From Dallia pectoralis (Eukaryota; Chordata; Actinopteri; Esociformes; Umbridae), in the NCBI GenBank assembly GCA_029465975.1, contig CM055756.1, positions 310,001-374,000 on the forward strand: DNA of 64,000 nt. The letters run 5' to 3'. Position 1 is the stretch's first letter; every line of letters begins with the position of its first letter. Below the pieces are notes generated by a model that was given only the letters and a program-made list of their open reading frames with translations, did not search any database and was not told where the DNA came from. The translations under genes and the position numbers were made by a program. Below are positions 1 through 10,900 of this stretch, piece by piece.

Positions 1-731
1 ATTTGATGTTTTAATTCCACATTTCAAAGTACAAAAACATGTCAGATCACTGAAATATAAATAACAGAAAAAATTAATATATATACACACACTAAAGAAC
101 GTGCAGGTTTCTAATTGAATTTTGGTTAATGTTACCAGTAGACATTATAACAAGTAATGAGGGTATTTGATACCAAAGTATGTGCAGGATACCAAATAAA
201 TCGATGTAAAACATCACATTTACAAGCCATTTCTAACAATAGGATAATTGTTTATAATTTAGAGTTAAGCTCTGGAGTAGAATATACCACTATAATGGCA
301 TTGCTGACCTGGGGAACAAGATTTCACTGTGCTGCAATAAGATCTGTGTCTCTTGTATCTGTGAAAAACAACTTGAAATATGTATATAAAAAATAGAGGT
401 AAAAACAGTAGAACAGACCATTATAACTGCAATGCTGACCTGTGGCGCAAGGATTACAAGCTATATTTAACAATAGAATAACAGTTAAGCACTGTGATGG
501 AATGTAAAAAGCAAATGTTAAAAACAGTAAGTAGAATATTTGGTACCAGGTTAATGTGCAGTATCAGAGGTATTCACAGGGAATAAAAATAGAGTAATTT
601 CCACAGTGAACAGTGTGGATTGGGTGAGTGTAGTCTGACACTTCTGGCTTCTTTAGGAGTCTTGATGTTACTGACTGCAGGATAAAGAAAGGGTTCCAGT
701 TGTCAGTGATGCTGGGGTGTCAGTAGTCAGC
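1..731. other. AT-rich non-coding, diverged internal duplication
   Basis: No supportable gene. A segment near 279-325 and one near 411-456 resemble each other (both contain a 'gctgacctg' core preceded by 'ataa' motifs), as in an old tandem duplication or degraded transposon. The short + strand frame at 157-396 has no splice signals or family features and is treated as chance. Confidence 0.4.
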
Positions 732-883
732 CTATAGGTTTAAGGGGTTGGCTGTGGGTCCCTCAGCTGTGCGGCGCCTTTTTCCGCCTTCACGGTCAGA
801 TGCTCCTTTCAGGTAACGCGTAAAGTTAACCTGGACCGCTTCATCAGTGGCATCCTGGGGCGCCGGCTTCTTCCGGATGGCTC
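732..883 (-). CDS. Alternative terminal exon of coiled-coil gene (basic tail)
   Basis: On the minus strand a good acceptor (ending 'tttctacag') opens an exon with 49 full codons before TAG. The first two bases complete a split codon, which is the phase left by the coiled-coil exon at 1190-1330. The peptide begins AIRKKPAPQDATDEAV and ends with a basic patch (GGKRRRTAEG), which could be a nuclear signal. I do not recognise the family. That it joins directly to exon 1190-1330 is inferred from phase. No clear minus-strand poly(A) signal was seen below it. Confidence 0.45.
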
Positions 884-1025
884 CTGTAGAAAATACATAT
901 GTGTCATTCCATTTGAATGGCATAATGCCATACACATCTACTTAAATATGTGGGGGGAAAAATCCAACGTACTTTGAACAATGGTCTTCAGGAACGTGTC
1001 TATAAAACATGCTTAATCCCCTACT

Positions 1026-1108
1026 TCAGTCCAGGTTGTATTGATGGAAAGCATTCGCCAAACAGTTGTCTTTAGGTCCCTCCCAGATTTCATTGCCAAA
1101 AACCGAAG
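1026..1108 (-). CDS. Alternative or penultimate terminal exon of coiled-coil gene
   Basis: A minus-strand acceptor ('ttttcag') precedes an exon that, read in the phase left by the 1190-1330 exon, gives ASVFGNEIWEGPKDNCLANA and six more residues before TGA. There is no in-frame donor before the stop, so if used it terminates the protein here. If skipped, exon 732-883 gives another ending. Family not recognised. The acceptor and phase fit are seen in the sequence; its use is inferred. Confidence 0.4.
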
Positions 1109-1189
1109 CTGAAAATAAAAAAAAAACTGTTACAAATTACATATCTCTGAAGCTTATCATACATATTACTTTTTTGTGCATGTTCTCAC

Positions 1190-1330
1190 CGCCTCGTGCA
1201 TTGCTTTCCCTCAGGGCTTGGTTCTCCTCCCTAAGGGCTTGGTTCTCATCCATCACAGCTTGGTTCTCACCCATCACGGCTTGGTTCTCATCCATTACAG
1301 CTTGTTTTTCATTCTGGAGTCTCTGGAAAT
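1190..1330 (-). CDS. Internal exon, repetitive coiled coil (unidentified gene)
   Basis: This 141-bp minus-strand exon has an excellent acceptor (eight Ts, then atgtag) and a consensus donor (G|gtgagaac). It encodes 46 full codons of heptad-like repeats, FQRLQNEKQAVMDENQ followed by ENQAVMG, ENQAVMD, ENQALRE, ENQALRE, SNARG, so a coiled coil is very likely. The repeats are near-exact 30-bp DNA units, so part of the coil arose by tandem duplication. It starts and ends in the phase that leaves one base before the junction, and upstream exons were not found. ENxALREEN repeats occur in chibby-2-like leucine-zipper proteins, but that resemblance is too weak for a name. Confidence 0.5.
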
Positions 1331-3274
1331 CTACATAAAAAAAACACCTAAAGGCACAATTTTTTTAATTAACCAATAGTTACAACAACAAGTAAGTTCC
1401 GCCCCTCAGTCAGTACATAGAAGCGTGAACATATTAATAGCCATTCTCTATTTAAAACATTTGCTCCCTTGTAGTTCTGAAAGGTAAACGAGCATGTGAC
1501 TTAAAGCCAATACTTTTTTCAACTGACAATGAGGTATGTATTATTGAATGTGTTATTCTTAATGGATTATTTCATACCATCATTAGTCTATTTGAAATAA
1601 CTTCAGTTATATATTTCAGTGTACAAATGCTATATTTCTCATCAGGAATTAAATGTATATTAATAACACTAAGGTGTGTAAGTGTATTTATTTTTATTGT
1701 ACTTATTCCTATGTAGTTGTGCTCAAATGAAATGTTAATACCATTCAGTGTACTGATGGGCATAGTTAAATAGTAAATGAAAGTATGTTTTCAGGCAGGG
1801 GGTCATTCTGATACGAGCATGTGAGAATGAACCACTGAAGTTACTGTTCAATATGGCAATCCAAGTTAGATTCGAGGCCATTAGTCCAGCATTAAAATAC
1901 CCCATGGTAGCTGTATTGTATACTATGCATGTTAGAAAGGCATCTCTGTTCACTAATCTAACTTGCAATACACATTTCTGTGATGAAAACAAATGTTCTT
2001 ATATAGGGTATCCAGCCAGGTCGCAGTGAATGAAAGGTGCTCTTGGGGTCAGCCACGTCATCCTATTTAACACCTCCTTTAACCACAGGGAGGGAGGACA
2101 GCAGTGCCAGGGCAGTATGGCCTTTAACGACAATCCCTAAACACAACTTACCACACTGCTACAAAAAAACACTGGAAACAGCAACTGGATTCTAACCTAG
2201 TGTATATAGAAATGGGTTACCTACTGGTGTATGTAAACCCCCGGGTATCCTACTTAGCCCTACTCCACAGAAGTGTAGGATAAGGGTTGCAAAACACAGC
2301 AGGTCTCACAAAACATTCTTAAAACAAGTACTCTCAACAAAAATCATCCTAACCTAAACAAACACAATCTGTACATTTATATAGGGTGATGTTAAAATGG
2401 TATGCCATTTTCTGGCCACTAATTTCCTTTTGAAAATGTGTTTTCTTCTCAGCTCAGGACAACGTGTCCCCTCTTGCCATGAAGATATTTTCCATTAATA
2501 TCTGAAGATGTGCAGCAGACAGAATTAGGACTCAGAATAAAGATGTTAATCGGTTATCCCGACATATTAACATCTGGAGACTGCTTCTACAGTGACCATC
2601 ATTCAGGAACAATGCATGGCGAGATTGACTCTAGTTCAGGAATATGTATTCTGCCGCAGTTTTATTGACCACATGAATAATTGTATCAACATCTACATTA
2701 CAATACTATAACAACAAGACACTTTCTGGACTACTTACATCAGACACGCATGCCACAGTTGACTAATTTATAAAGTTCCAATGCCCAAGTTCAATTATAC
2801 GTTAAAACAGGAAATGTATCATATTGCCCTTAAAACCAAATTGGTTATCCTGAGTCGTCCATGCATGGAGTAAAACTGTACCGGAGGTTGGGTATGATGA
2901 ACAAGCAGTTACTCTGCAGGGGCTTTGAGGCTAGCAAGTGCAAAGGTAGAAACTAGCTAGCTCACTACTCATTAAATAGTGAAACTATCTAAATCAACAT
3001 ATTCAATTGGCATTTGATTTCAAATTAGTATAAACCTGGTGAGTTTGCAAGTTTACTTAGAATGATAGCGATTAGCTGTACTAGCGATTAGCATGCTAAT
3101 AATATAATACACATTCATGAATATGAGTGCTATTCTTTGTCCATGTCAATCTGACAAGCACATCAGTATTGGCAAACTAGCTTACATTTAGGATAGCCTA
3201 TTTAACGTTTAATCTTCAGTGATGCTGAACTTGCTCAGCCAGCTACCCATTGAGTTGTGTGTGTCATCATCTTA
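1331..3274. other. Intron/intergenic, nothing recognised
   Basis: Presumed intron or 5' flank of the minus-strand coiled-coil gene. Small frames on minus (1572-1763, 1735-1992) lack family features. No repeat family recognised. Confidence 0.4.
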
Positions 3275-3440
3275 CCCAAACATTGGAGCCACCACGCTCA
3301 ACTAAGGCAAGCGCATTATGGCCGGTGGGTGAATCGACAATGGTGTAATGATTCAGTTCGACTCCCAAGACAAGAGGATGCTCACCTGGCTGGCCAATAG
3401 GAACGTGGCCCCGCCCATGACATTATTTTCACAGTGACAG
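3275..3440 (-). promoter_or_regulatory. Promoter-like segment / possible first exon on minus strand
   Basis: Read on minus, a GC box (gggcggggcc) and an ATTGG (inverted CCAAT) lie just before a strong donor (GCCAG|gtgagc, exon edge at 3386). A second donor (TTTGG|gtaagatg, exon edge at 3276) follows. A frame of about 45 codons without ATG runs through it and ends at the second donor (HYTIVDSPTGHNALALVERG). This could be the CpG-type promoter and first exon of the coiled-coil gene, but the exon phase does not join directly to 1190-1330. Confidence 0.35.
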
Positions 3441-3452
3441 CAAAATCCTGAC

Positions 3453-3803
3453 ACGAGAGAAAGAAACTGCATCGAGAGCAAAGACTTAGGTTTTGAGAGC
3501 GAGAAGAAAACAGTTTTGAGAGAAAAAAAAATGTTTGAGAGAAAATGTTTTCACACTGATAGCAAAAAATATATATGTGAGAGTTAAAAAAAGTATTTTG
3601 AGAGAGATTTTTTTTTCTCAGAAATAATTTATACTTTCTCTCAAAACTTTTTTTAGTCTCAAATTGTATTATTTTTTGCTATTGGTATGAAAACTTTTTC
3701 TCTCAAATATATTTTTTTCTCATAAAATGCTTTTTTGCTATCAGTGTGATGCATTTTTCTCTCAAACATTTTTTTTTCTCTCAGATCATTTACTTTCTCT
3801 CAT
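3453..3803. mobile_element. Hairpin MITE-like imperfect palindrome
   Basis: Both halves carry the same landmarks in inverted order: 'gagagaaag', 'ttttgagagaaaaaa', 'gtttgagagaaaatg' and 'cactgatagcaaaaaa' on the left; 'ttttttgctatcagtgtg', 'tttctctcaaacat' and 'ctttctctca' on the right. The arms meet near 3640. This long, A/T-rich fold-back with no coding capacity fits a MITE. Target duplication not resolved. Confidence 0.6.
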
Positions 3804-4259
3804 GTAATAAAGACACAAATCTAGCTCCATATATAGCTCCACTGTCTCCAACATTAGAACTGGCAGCCATCAGAAACATGGAGGGAAATAAGGTACCAAA
3901 GATCGGAGAAGCATTTTCGCATCGTAAGCGGTCTAAGCAGAATAGGCATAAAAAACGAAGGCAGTACACAGAACAGACAGAGAAGGTATACAGAACAAAA
4001 AGAAAATAGTTTACAGAAAACCCAAGTACAAAAACATACAGATACAAATCCCTCCCCCGCATCCCCCACCCCCTGACGAGGCCCAGATCTCCACTCCACA
4101 TTGGCGTAAGACTGCAGGGACGTCTCAGTATAGCTCCAGTGCATCTAACCTGTCTCATCTAACTTTCTTTCTACCTAAACATAGTAGAAGCTCTATTGTA
4201 ACAGCAGTGATTATACCTGCATCCTATCATTACAAGCATAAGGGGAACAACATTGTGTA

Positions 4260-5535
4260 AAAAGTCCCGCTTAAAAGACCCGCTTAAAAAATATGAGTAT
4301 GTCAAATAAATATCTAGGCAGCAACATCATACAGATGTGAACACGGCAGCATGACCAAATAATAAGTTACAGCAGGATGTCACGTCCGTAGGTGAAGGCC
4401 AGTTGCTAAAAAGGAAATGAAATGGATCTGCTCTTATAGTTCACCATATTCACATGGATACAGACAGAGGGTAAAAAAAACTGTTTAAGATTAAAAAAAA
4501 GATTATTATAATTATTAAAGACCCTGTTCAAAATAACCGAGTGATTACGTAAATATTTGAGCAAAAACATCAATATATGAGTAACAGTATTAGAAAATAA
4601 TAACAATTACAGCAGGATTGTCACGATCTAAGGTGTAGTGCATAGGAAACCAGGTGCGTAGCGTGTTTCTAATCCATAGAAAACATTTTTTTTATTCAAC
4701 ATAAAACAAACCGAGAAAGCGTGCATAACCGCGACTTACTAATAAATTAGAAACACAGTTATATGGTTTCAAACACTCACCTAAATAATCCACAAAGTAC
4801 TGTGCCATATAGACAATATCCCACACCGTGCACCAAGAAAAAGTAACTTTTATAACAAAAATAATCACGCCTTTTATAACTATCATAACCACGCCTTGCC
4901 TTCCTTGTCCAATGTGATTGGCTCAACCCCTCCAAAACATATCTGAGTGAAACTTCTCAAATCCAGGTGTGCACAGCAAGTAAAGGCAAACCTATGCCTC
5001 AAAGATGTTATCACTTCCAAAGGCTTTTCATCAGGTCATCATACTTATGTATAATAAGATTCAATATTTGTTATATATTCACGAACACGTTTTTTTCTTT
5101 GTCATTAAGTACTATTGTAGATTAATGAAAGAATATGAAGACACAACAAAATGTGGAAACGTTGAAGGGATCTCAATACTTTTTTAAATATTAACTATTC
5201 TCAACCCAAGCTGTCTGTCCTCTTTCTCCCTCCCACTCATCTTAACCACGCCTTGCCTCCCTTGTCCAATGTGATTGGCTCAACCTCTCCAAAACATATC
5301 TGATTGGCTACTAAAAAAGGGTTCACCTACACAGTAGGCCTGCTCATGCACATGTGGGAATGACAATAAAGGAATCAGTAAAACCTCTATTTTGGCAAGT
5401 GACGTTTAAATTAATTGCACGTCACATTAAACAGAAAAAAAATGCAATGCACATGTTTAATGCAATACACGTTCAACATAAGTGCAATTGCCAATACTTA
5501 AGGTAGTATTTTCCTGAGAATAGGAGGGATTACTA
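4260..5535. repeat. Diverged tandem segment and 64-bp direct repeat
   Basis: Two segments around 4260-4400 and 4500-4650 are diverged copies (shared 'ttacagcaggat.gtcacg' and an aaaga/ccc..tt/aaaa frame). Separately, a stretch of about 64 bp at 4886-4949 recurs at about 5243-5306 (core 'tccaatgtgattggctcaac', which holds a CCAAT box on each strand). It may be a degraded transposon or a duplicated regulatory segment. No gene seen. Confidence 0.5.
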
Positions 5536-5781
5536 GGCAATATTATTTAGTGATGGTGGGTGCAGTTTAGGCATCCATCCACTAGGAGCCAGCATTTTCA
5601 AATGGTGAGAGAGCCAACATGTAGGTCTTCCTCAACCTCGAATATCTTTGTTTCAAATGTAACCGTTGACCTTTCAACTCTCCCCGACCTTGATGGTGTG
5701 CATGTTAAAACGCCGTGCTCATCTGTATTATGTACTCTGTCGTTTTGTATTGTACATAAGCGGAAATAAAGTGAAAATACA

Positions 5782-5784
5782 ATG
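5782..5784 (+). CDS. pam16: Candidate PAM16 exon 1 (ATG only)
   Basis: PAM16 exon 2 starts with the codon for Ala2 after a strong acceptor, so the initiator Met must be the last codon of an upstream exon ending ATG|gt. Two positions fit: ATG 5782-5784 followed by gtgaga, and ATG 5602-5604 followed by gtgaga. The first is preferred because it is nearer the intron and has an A at -3 (acaATGg). Exact choice uncertain. Confidence 0.35.
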
Positions 5785-5884
5785 GTGAGATATATTGTAA
5801 TATATATTGATATTGATATATATTGGAGTTGGCTCTGTTGTTTATGTGTGGACGTGTGACGCAGGTCGTCCTGTACACAGATAA

Positions 5885-5962
5885 TATCAGCATATAATGT
5901 TAATAATAATTATAATATCAGCATATAATAGTAATAATAATTATAATATCAGCATACTGCTC
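5885..5962 (+). repeat. Short tandem repeat, about 35 bp
   Basis: Two-and-a-bit copies of an AT-rich unit (aatatcagcatataat...taataataattat) in PAM16 intron 1. Confidence 0.8.
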
Positions 5963-6040
5963 ATTTATAGGTGTCACTTATGTTACCGTGTATAACGTGT
6001 CGTTGTTGACAGATTTCATTGTGAGCCAGGAAGGTGTCTC

Positions 6041-7492
6041 ATGTAATGTTAAACCTAGATGTAATGTAATGTTAAACCTAGATGTAATGTAATGTTAAAC
6101 CTAGATGTAATGTAATGTTAAACCTAGATGTAATGTAATGTTAAACCTAGATGTAATGTATGTTAAACCTAGATGTAATGTAATGTTAAACCTAGATGTA
6201 ATGTAATGTCAAACCTAGATGTAATGTAATGTTAAACCTAGATGTAATGTAATGTCAAACCTAGATGTAATGTAATGTTAAACCTAGATGTAATGTAATG
6301 TTAAACCTAGATGTAATGTAATGTTAAACCTAGATGTAATGTAATGTTAAACCGAGATGTAATGTAATGTCAAACCTAGATGTAATGTAATGTCAAACCT
6401 AGATGTATTGTAATGTCAAACCTAGATGTAATGTAATGTTAAACCTAGATGTAATGTAATGTTAAACCTAGATGTAATGTAATGTTAAACCTAGATGTAA
6501 TGTAATGTTAAACCTAGATGTAATGTAATGTTAAACCTAGATGTAATGTAATGTCAAACCTAGATGTAATGTAATGTCAAACCTAGATGTAATGTAATGT
6601 TAAACCTAGATGTAATGTTAAACCTAAATGTAATGTAATGTTAAACCTAGATGTAATGTAATGTTAAACCTAGATGTAATGTAATGTTAAACCTAGTTGT
6701 AATGTAATGTCAAACCTAGATGTAATGTAATGTTAAACCTAGATGTAATGTAATGTTAAACCTAAATGTAATGTAATGTTAAACCTAGATGTAATGTAAT
6801 GTTAAACCTAGATGTAATGTAATGTTAAACCTAGTTGTAATGTAATGTCAAACCTAGATGTAATGTAATGTTAAACCTAGATGTAATGTAATGTTAAACC
6901 TAGATGTAATGTAATGTTAAACCTAGATGTAATGTAATGTTAAACCTAGATGTAATGTAATGTTAAACCTAGATGTAATGTAATGTTAAACCGAGATGTA
7001 ATGTAATGTCAAACCTAGATGTAATGTAATGTCAAACCTAGATGTATTGTAATGTCAAACCTAGATGTAATGTAATGTTAAACCTAGATGTAATGTAATG
7101 TTAAACCTAGATGTAATGTAATGTTAAACCTAGATGTAATGTAATGTTAAACCTAGATGTAATGTAATGTTAAACCTAGATGTAATGTAATGTCAAACCT
7201 AGATGTAATGTAATGTCAAACCTAGATGTAATGTAATGTTAAACCTAGATGTAATGTAATGTTAAACCTAAATGTAATGTAATGTTAAACCTAGATGTAA
7301 TGTAATGTTAAACCTAGATGTAATGTAATGTTAAACCTAGTTGTAATGTTAAACCTAGATGTAATGTAATGTTAAACCTAGATGTAATGTAATGTTAAAC
7401 CTAGATGTAATGTAATGTCAAACCTAGATGTAATGTAATGTTAAACCTAAATGTAATGTAATGGTAAACCTATATGTAATGTTATACCTATA
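6041..7492 (+). repeat. 23-bp minisatellite in PAM16 intron 1
   Basis: About 63 copies of the unit TTAAACCTAGATGTAATG plus TAATG. Variants are t/c at the second base (ttaaacc/tcaaacc), 'ccgagatg', 'gatgtattg' and 'cctaaatg'. The variant order 'ccgagatg', two 'tcaaacc', then 'gatgtattg' occurs at about 6351 and again at about 6990, showing a block of roughly 640 bp duplicated as a higher-order unit. It lies between the candidate exon 1 and exon 2. Confidence 0.95.
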
Positions 7493-7870
7493 TGCACTCT
7501 GATCCGCACTGCATTAAGTACTGATGTATTGTTGGTGTGCGTGTATTAAACTAGTTACAGTAAACATTTGGTTTAGTACTTTAGTAGTTGTAGTACTCAT
7601 ATGGAATATGTTGAATTTACTTTACTGTATGCCATGTCTTGTTCACATTGTTGACTGTATGCACATTGTAACTTACTATATGTGAGATATGTTCGGTATA
7701 AATGTAAAGATCTGTAATTTGTGTATATCCATCGGCATTTATTCTTTTGGTCAGCAGACAGTTTTATAATCTAGTGTTAGATGGTCCTTGTTGGTCCAGA
7801 GGGGACTAGATGGGACTGTGGTGTTCTATGTACACTAGCTATTGTACTCTCAGTCTTCTTCTCTGTGTAG

Positions 7871-7955
7871 GCCAGATATCTTGCTCAGATCATAGTAATG
7901 GGCACGCAGGTGGTTGGACGGGCGTTTGCGCGTGCCTTACGTCAAGAATATGCAG
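7871..7955 (+). CDS. pam16: PAM16 coding exon 2
   Basis: Acceptor tctgtgtag|GCC; donor GCAG|gtatgt. It encodes residues 2-29 (ARYLAQIIVMGTQVVGRAFA, then RALRQEYA), the N-terminal hydrophobic segment that associates Tim16 with the inner-membrane TIM23 motor. It ends one base into codon 30. Confidence 0.93.
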
Positions 7956-10900
7956 GTATGTTCCTCAACAGTGAAAACATGAATGTGAACATGACATCTC
8001 TTGGAATGCTATTTCTCTTTTCTGAGAACTGTATCCTTCTCCTGTCTGCAGCCAGTCAAGCTGCAGCGGAGGCCAGGGGGCGTGCTGGTCAGCATTCGGC
8101 TGCAGCCTCTAGTATCACAGGAATGAGCTTACAGGAGGCTCAACAGATCCTCAATGTCTCCACTCTCAGCCCTGAGGAGATCCACGAGGTCTGTATAGAA
8201 CATAGGGTCTGTTGCAATGTCACAACACGTGTATGACAGTATTCATGTTTCTGTTTCTAGAAGTACGAACATCTTTTTAAAGTCAATGACAAGACGGTGG
8301 GCGGCTCCTACTATTTACAGTCTAAGGTAAGGCTCATTGTTTCATGTTATACCTTTTTTTATCGAGTCAGTGCTAATTAGAGTCAGAGAGAAAAAGATGC
8401 GTTCCCGCTCTCCTTCCCTCCTGTAACACCTACAGTTGAAACCAGATATTTTCATACACTTCAGGAAAAAACACAAACTTTTATTTCTTTACTGTCATAC
8501 ATTAAATCAGAGTAAACTTTTTCTGTTTTAGATCAATTCATATTAACATTTTTTTTGCATTTGTTAAATGTGTACCTGTTGGTGATAGAGGTCAGGATCG
8601 ACTCAATGATGGCTGTGTAAAATGACACCATAATAGCCAATGGCAGCTTAAACTCTTTCAGAAACGGCAGGAAGTACATCCTCTGTTGTGCTCTCTTTGT
8701 GAGAGAGGTGATGTTCAGTTTCCACTTGAGGTCCTTGGCAATGGTGGTCAGAAAGTGAAAGGACTCAACAGAGTTGACTAAGGATCCCCCCAGGTGATAG
8801 ATGAGAAAATATATATTAAGTCCACCTTGCCGCAGATTTGTCAGCCCATGTTAGGTTTCGCCGCCAAACTTGCCTTGGCGAAAATGGAATCATTCCAATG
8901 TTCGACTTAAGCGATGTCATTTATACACTCACCTAAAGGATTCTTAGGAACACCGTACTAATACTGTGTTTTTCCTCCTTTCGCCGTGGCATTTAAACTA
9001 TGCTCAATTGGCACTAAGGGGTCTAAAGTGTGCCAAGAAAACATCCCTCACACCATTACACCACCAGCCTGCACACTGGTAACAAGGCATGATGCATCCA
9101 TGTTCTCATTCTGTTTACGCCAAATTCTGACTCTACCATCTGAACGTCTCAACAAAAATCAAGACTCATCAGACCAGGCAATATTTTTCCAGTCTTCAAC
9201 TGTCCAACTTTGGTGATCTCGTGCAAATTGTAGCCTCTTTTTCCTATTTGTAGTGGAGATGAGTGGTACCCGGTGGGGTCTTCTGCTGTTGTAGCCCATC
9301 CGCCTCAAGGTTGTGCGTGTTGTGGCTTCACAAATGCTTTCCTGCATACCTCGGTTGTAACGAGTGGTTATTCCAGTCAAAGTCTTCTATCAGCTTGAAT
9401 CAGTCGGCCCATTCTCCTCTGACCTCTAGCATCAAGGCATTTTTAACCCACAGGACTGCCGCATACTGGATGTTTTTCCCTTTTCACACCATTCTTTGTA
9501 AACCCTAGAAATGGTTGTGTGTGAAAATCCCAGTAACTGAGCTCGTCTGGTACCAACAACCATGCCATTCTCAAAATTGCTTAAATCACCTTTCTTTCCC
9601 ATTCTGACATTCAGTTTGGAGTTCAGGAGATTGTCTTGACCAGGACCACACTGCTAAATGCATAGAAGCAACTGCCATGTGATTGGTTGCTTAGATAATT
9701 GCATTAATCAGAAATTAAACAGGTGTTCTTAATAATCATTTAGGTGAGTGTAGAACAGCCTCAAACTCTCTGCTGAAAAAACTGGATGTGATCTACCATA
9801 GCCTCATACGTTTTGTTACAAATGCCCATTACTACACCCACCAATGCAACCTTTATGCATTAGTCGGCTGGCCGTCATTAACTACTCAGTGTTTAACCCA
9901 TTGGTACCAACTTATTTACAAGTCTCTGCTAGGCAAAGTCCCGCTGTACTTAAGCTCTCTAGTCACCATAGCTCTACCCACCCGCAGTCTACGCTCAAGT
10001 AGGTACATTGCATTAGTCACCCTGAAAGCCGGCACAACATTCAGCCACCAATCCTGTCAGTTCGCAGCCGCCAATGATTGGAACGATTTACAAAAATCCG
10101 TAAAACTCTAAACCCTTATCTCACCAGCTGCCTTTAAACTGCTCCTGTCTGAGCACCTGTCTGATCTCTGTTTCTGCTAACGGCCCACAACCCCCTTCTC
10201 ACTTTGCCATGCCTTATTTGCACCTGTACTGCTGTCATACCTATGTACACTGTTGAACCACTCTTTTTGCTTAGATACGCTCAATTGCTCTTTCCCCATA
10301 ACCTATATCATATACTCCCATGCACTCAACTGACCAACCTGCTAGAGACACTTTAATATCTACCTGCTAGATTTAAAAATCTTTGTACATTCTGTATTTA
10401 GATATTCATTGTATTTTTATATATATTTGTTATTGCTGTACTTATACTGCTCGACAAAACCACATATACCTCATCCTGTATAACTTGACCCTATATTGCC
10501 TTATTGTGTCCCATTGATATTTGCACTCTTGTGTTTTGTGTATTTATTGTGTAACTGTATAATGTCCTGCGCAATTTTCACCTTATCTTGGCCAGGTTGC
10601 CGTTGCAAATGAGAAATTGTTGTTCTCAATCGGCCTACCTGGTTAAATATAGGTTAAATAAAAAAAATCCTAGAAGGTTTAGAACAGTAAAACCAAGACT
10701 GTGTCAAGTCGTTCTGCTTTATATTATACTGCACACATGACCAGCACCTGCCAGCATCCACACACTTGGAAAAGAACACAGTAACTTGCCAACAACTACA
10801 GTTCTGCCTGCAGTTGCCTCGCCTTCCTCAAAAAGTTGTCAAGACAAGCTCATCGGACAGTGCTAAATCAATTTGCAATACCAGATGTGAGGCCCCTGTT

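Noticed and set aside
3854..4158. Minus ORFs of 96-122 codons
   Set aside because: Run across low-complexity sequence with no recognisable domain or splice sites.
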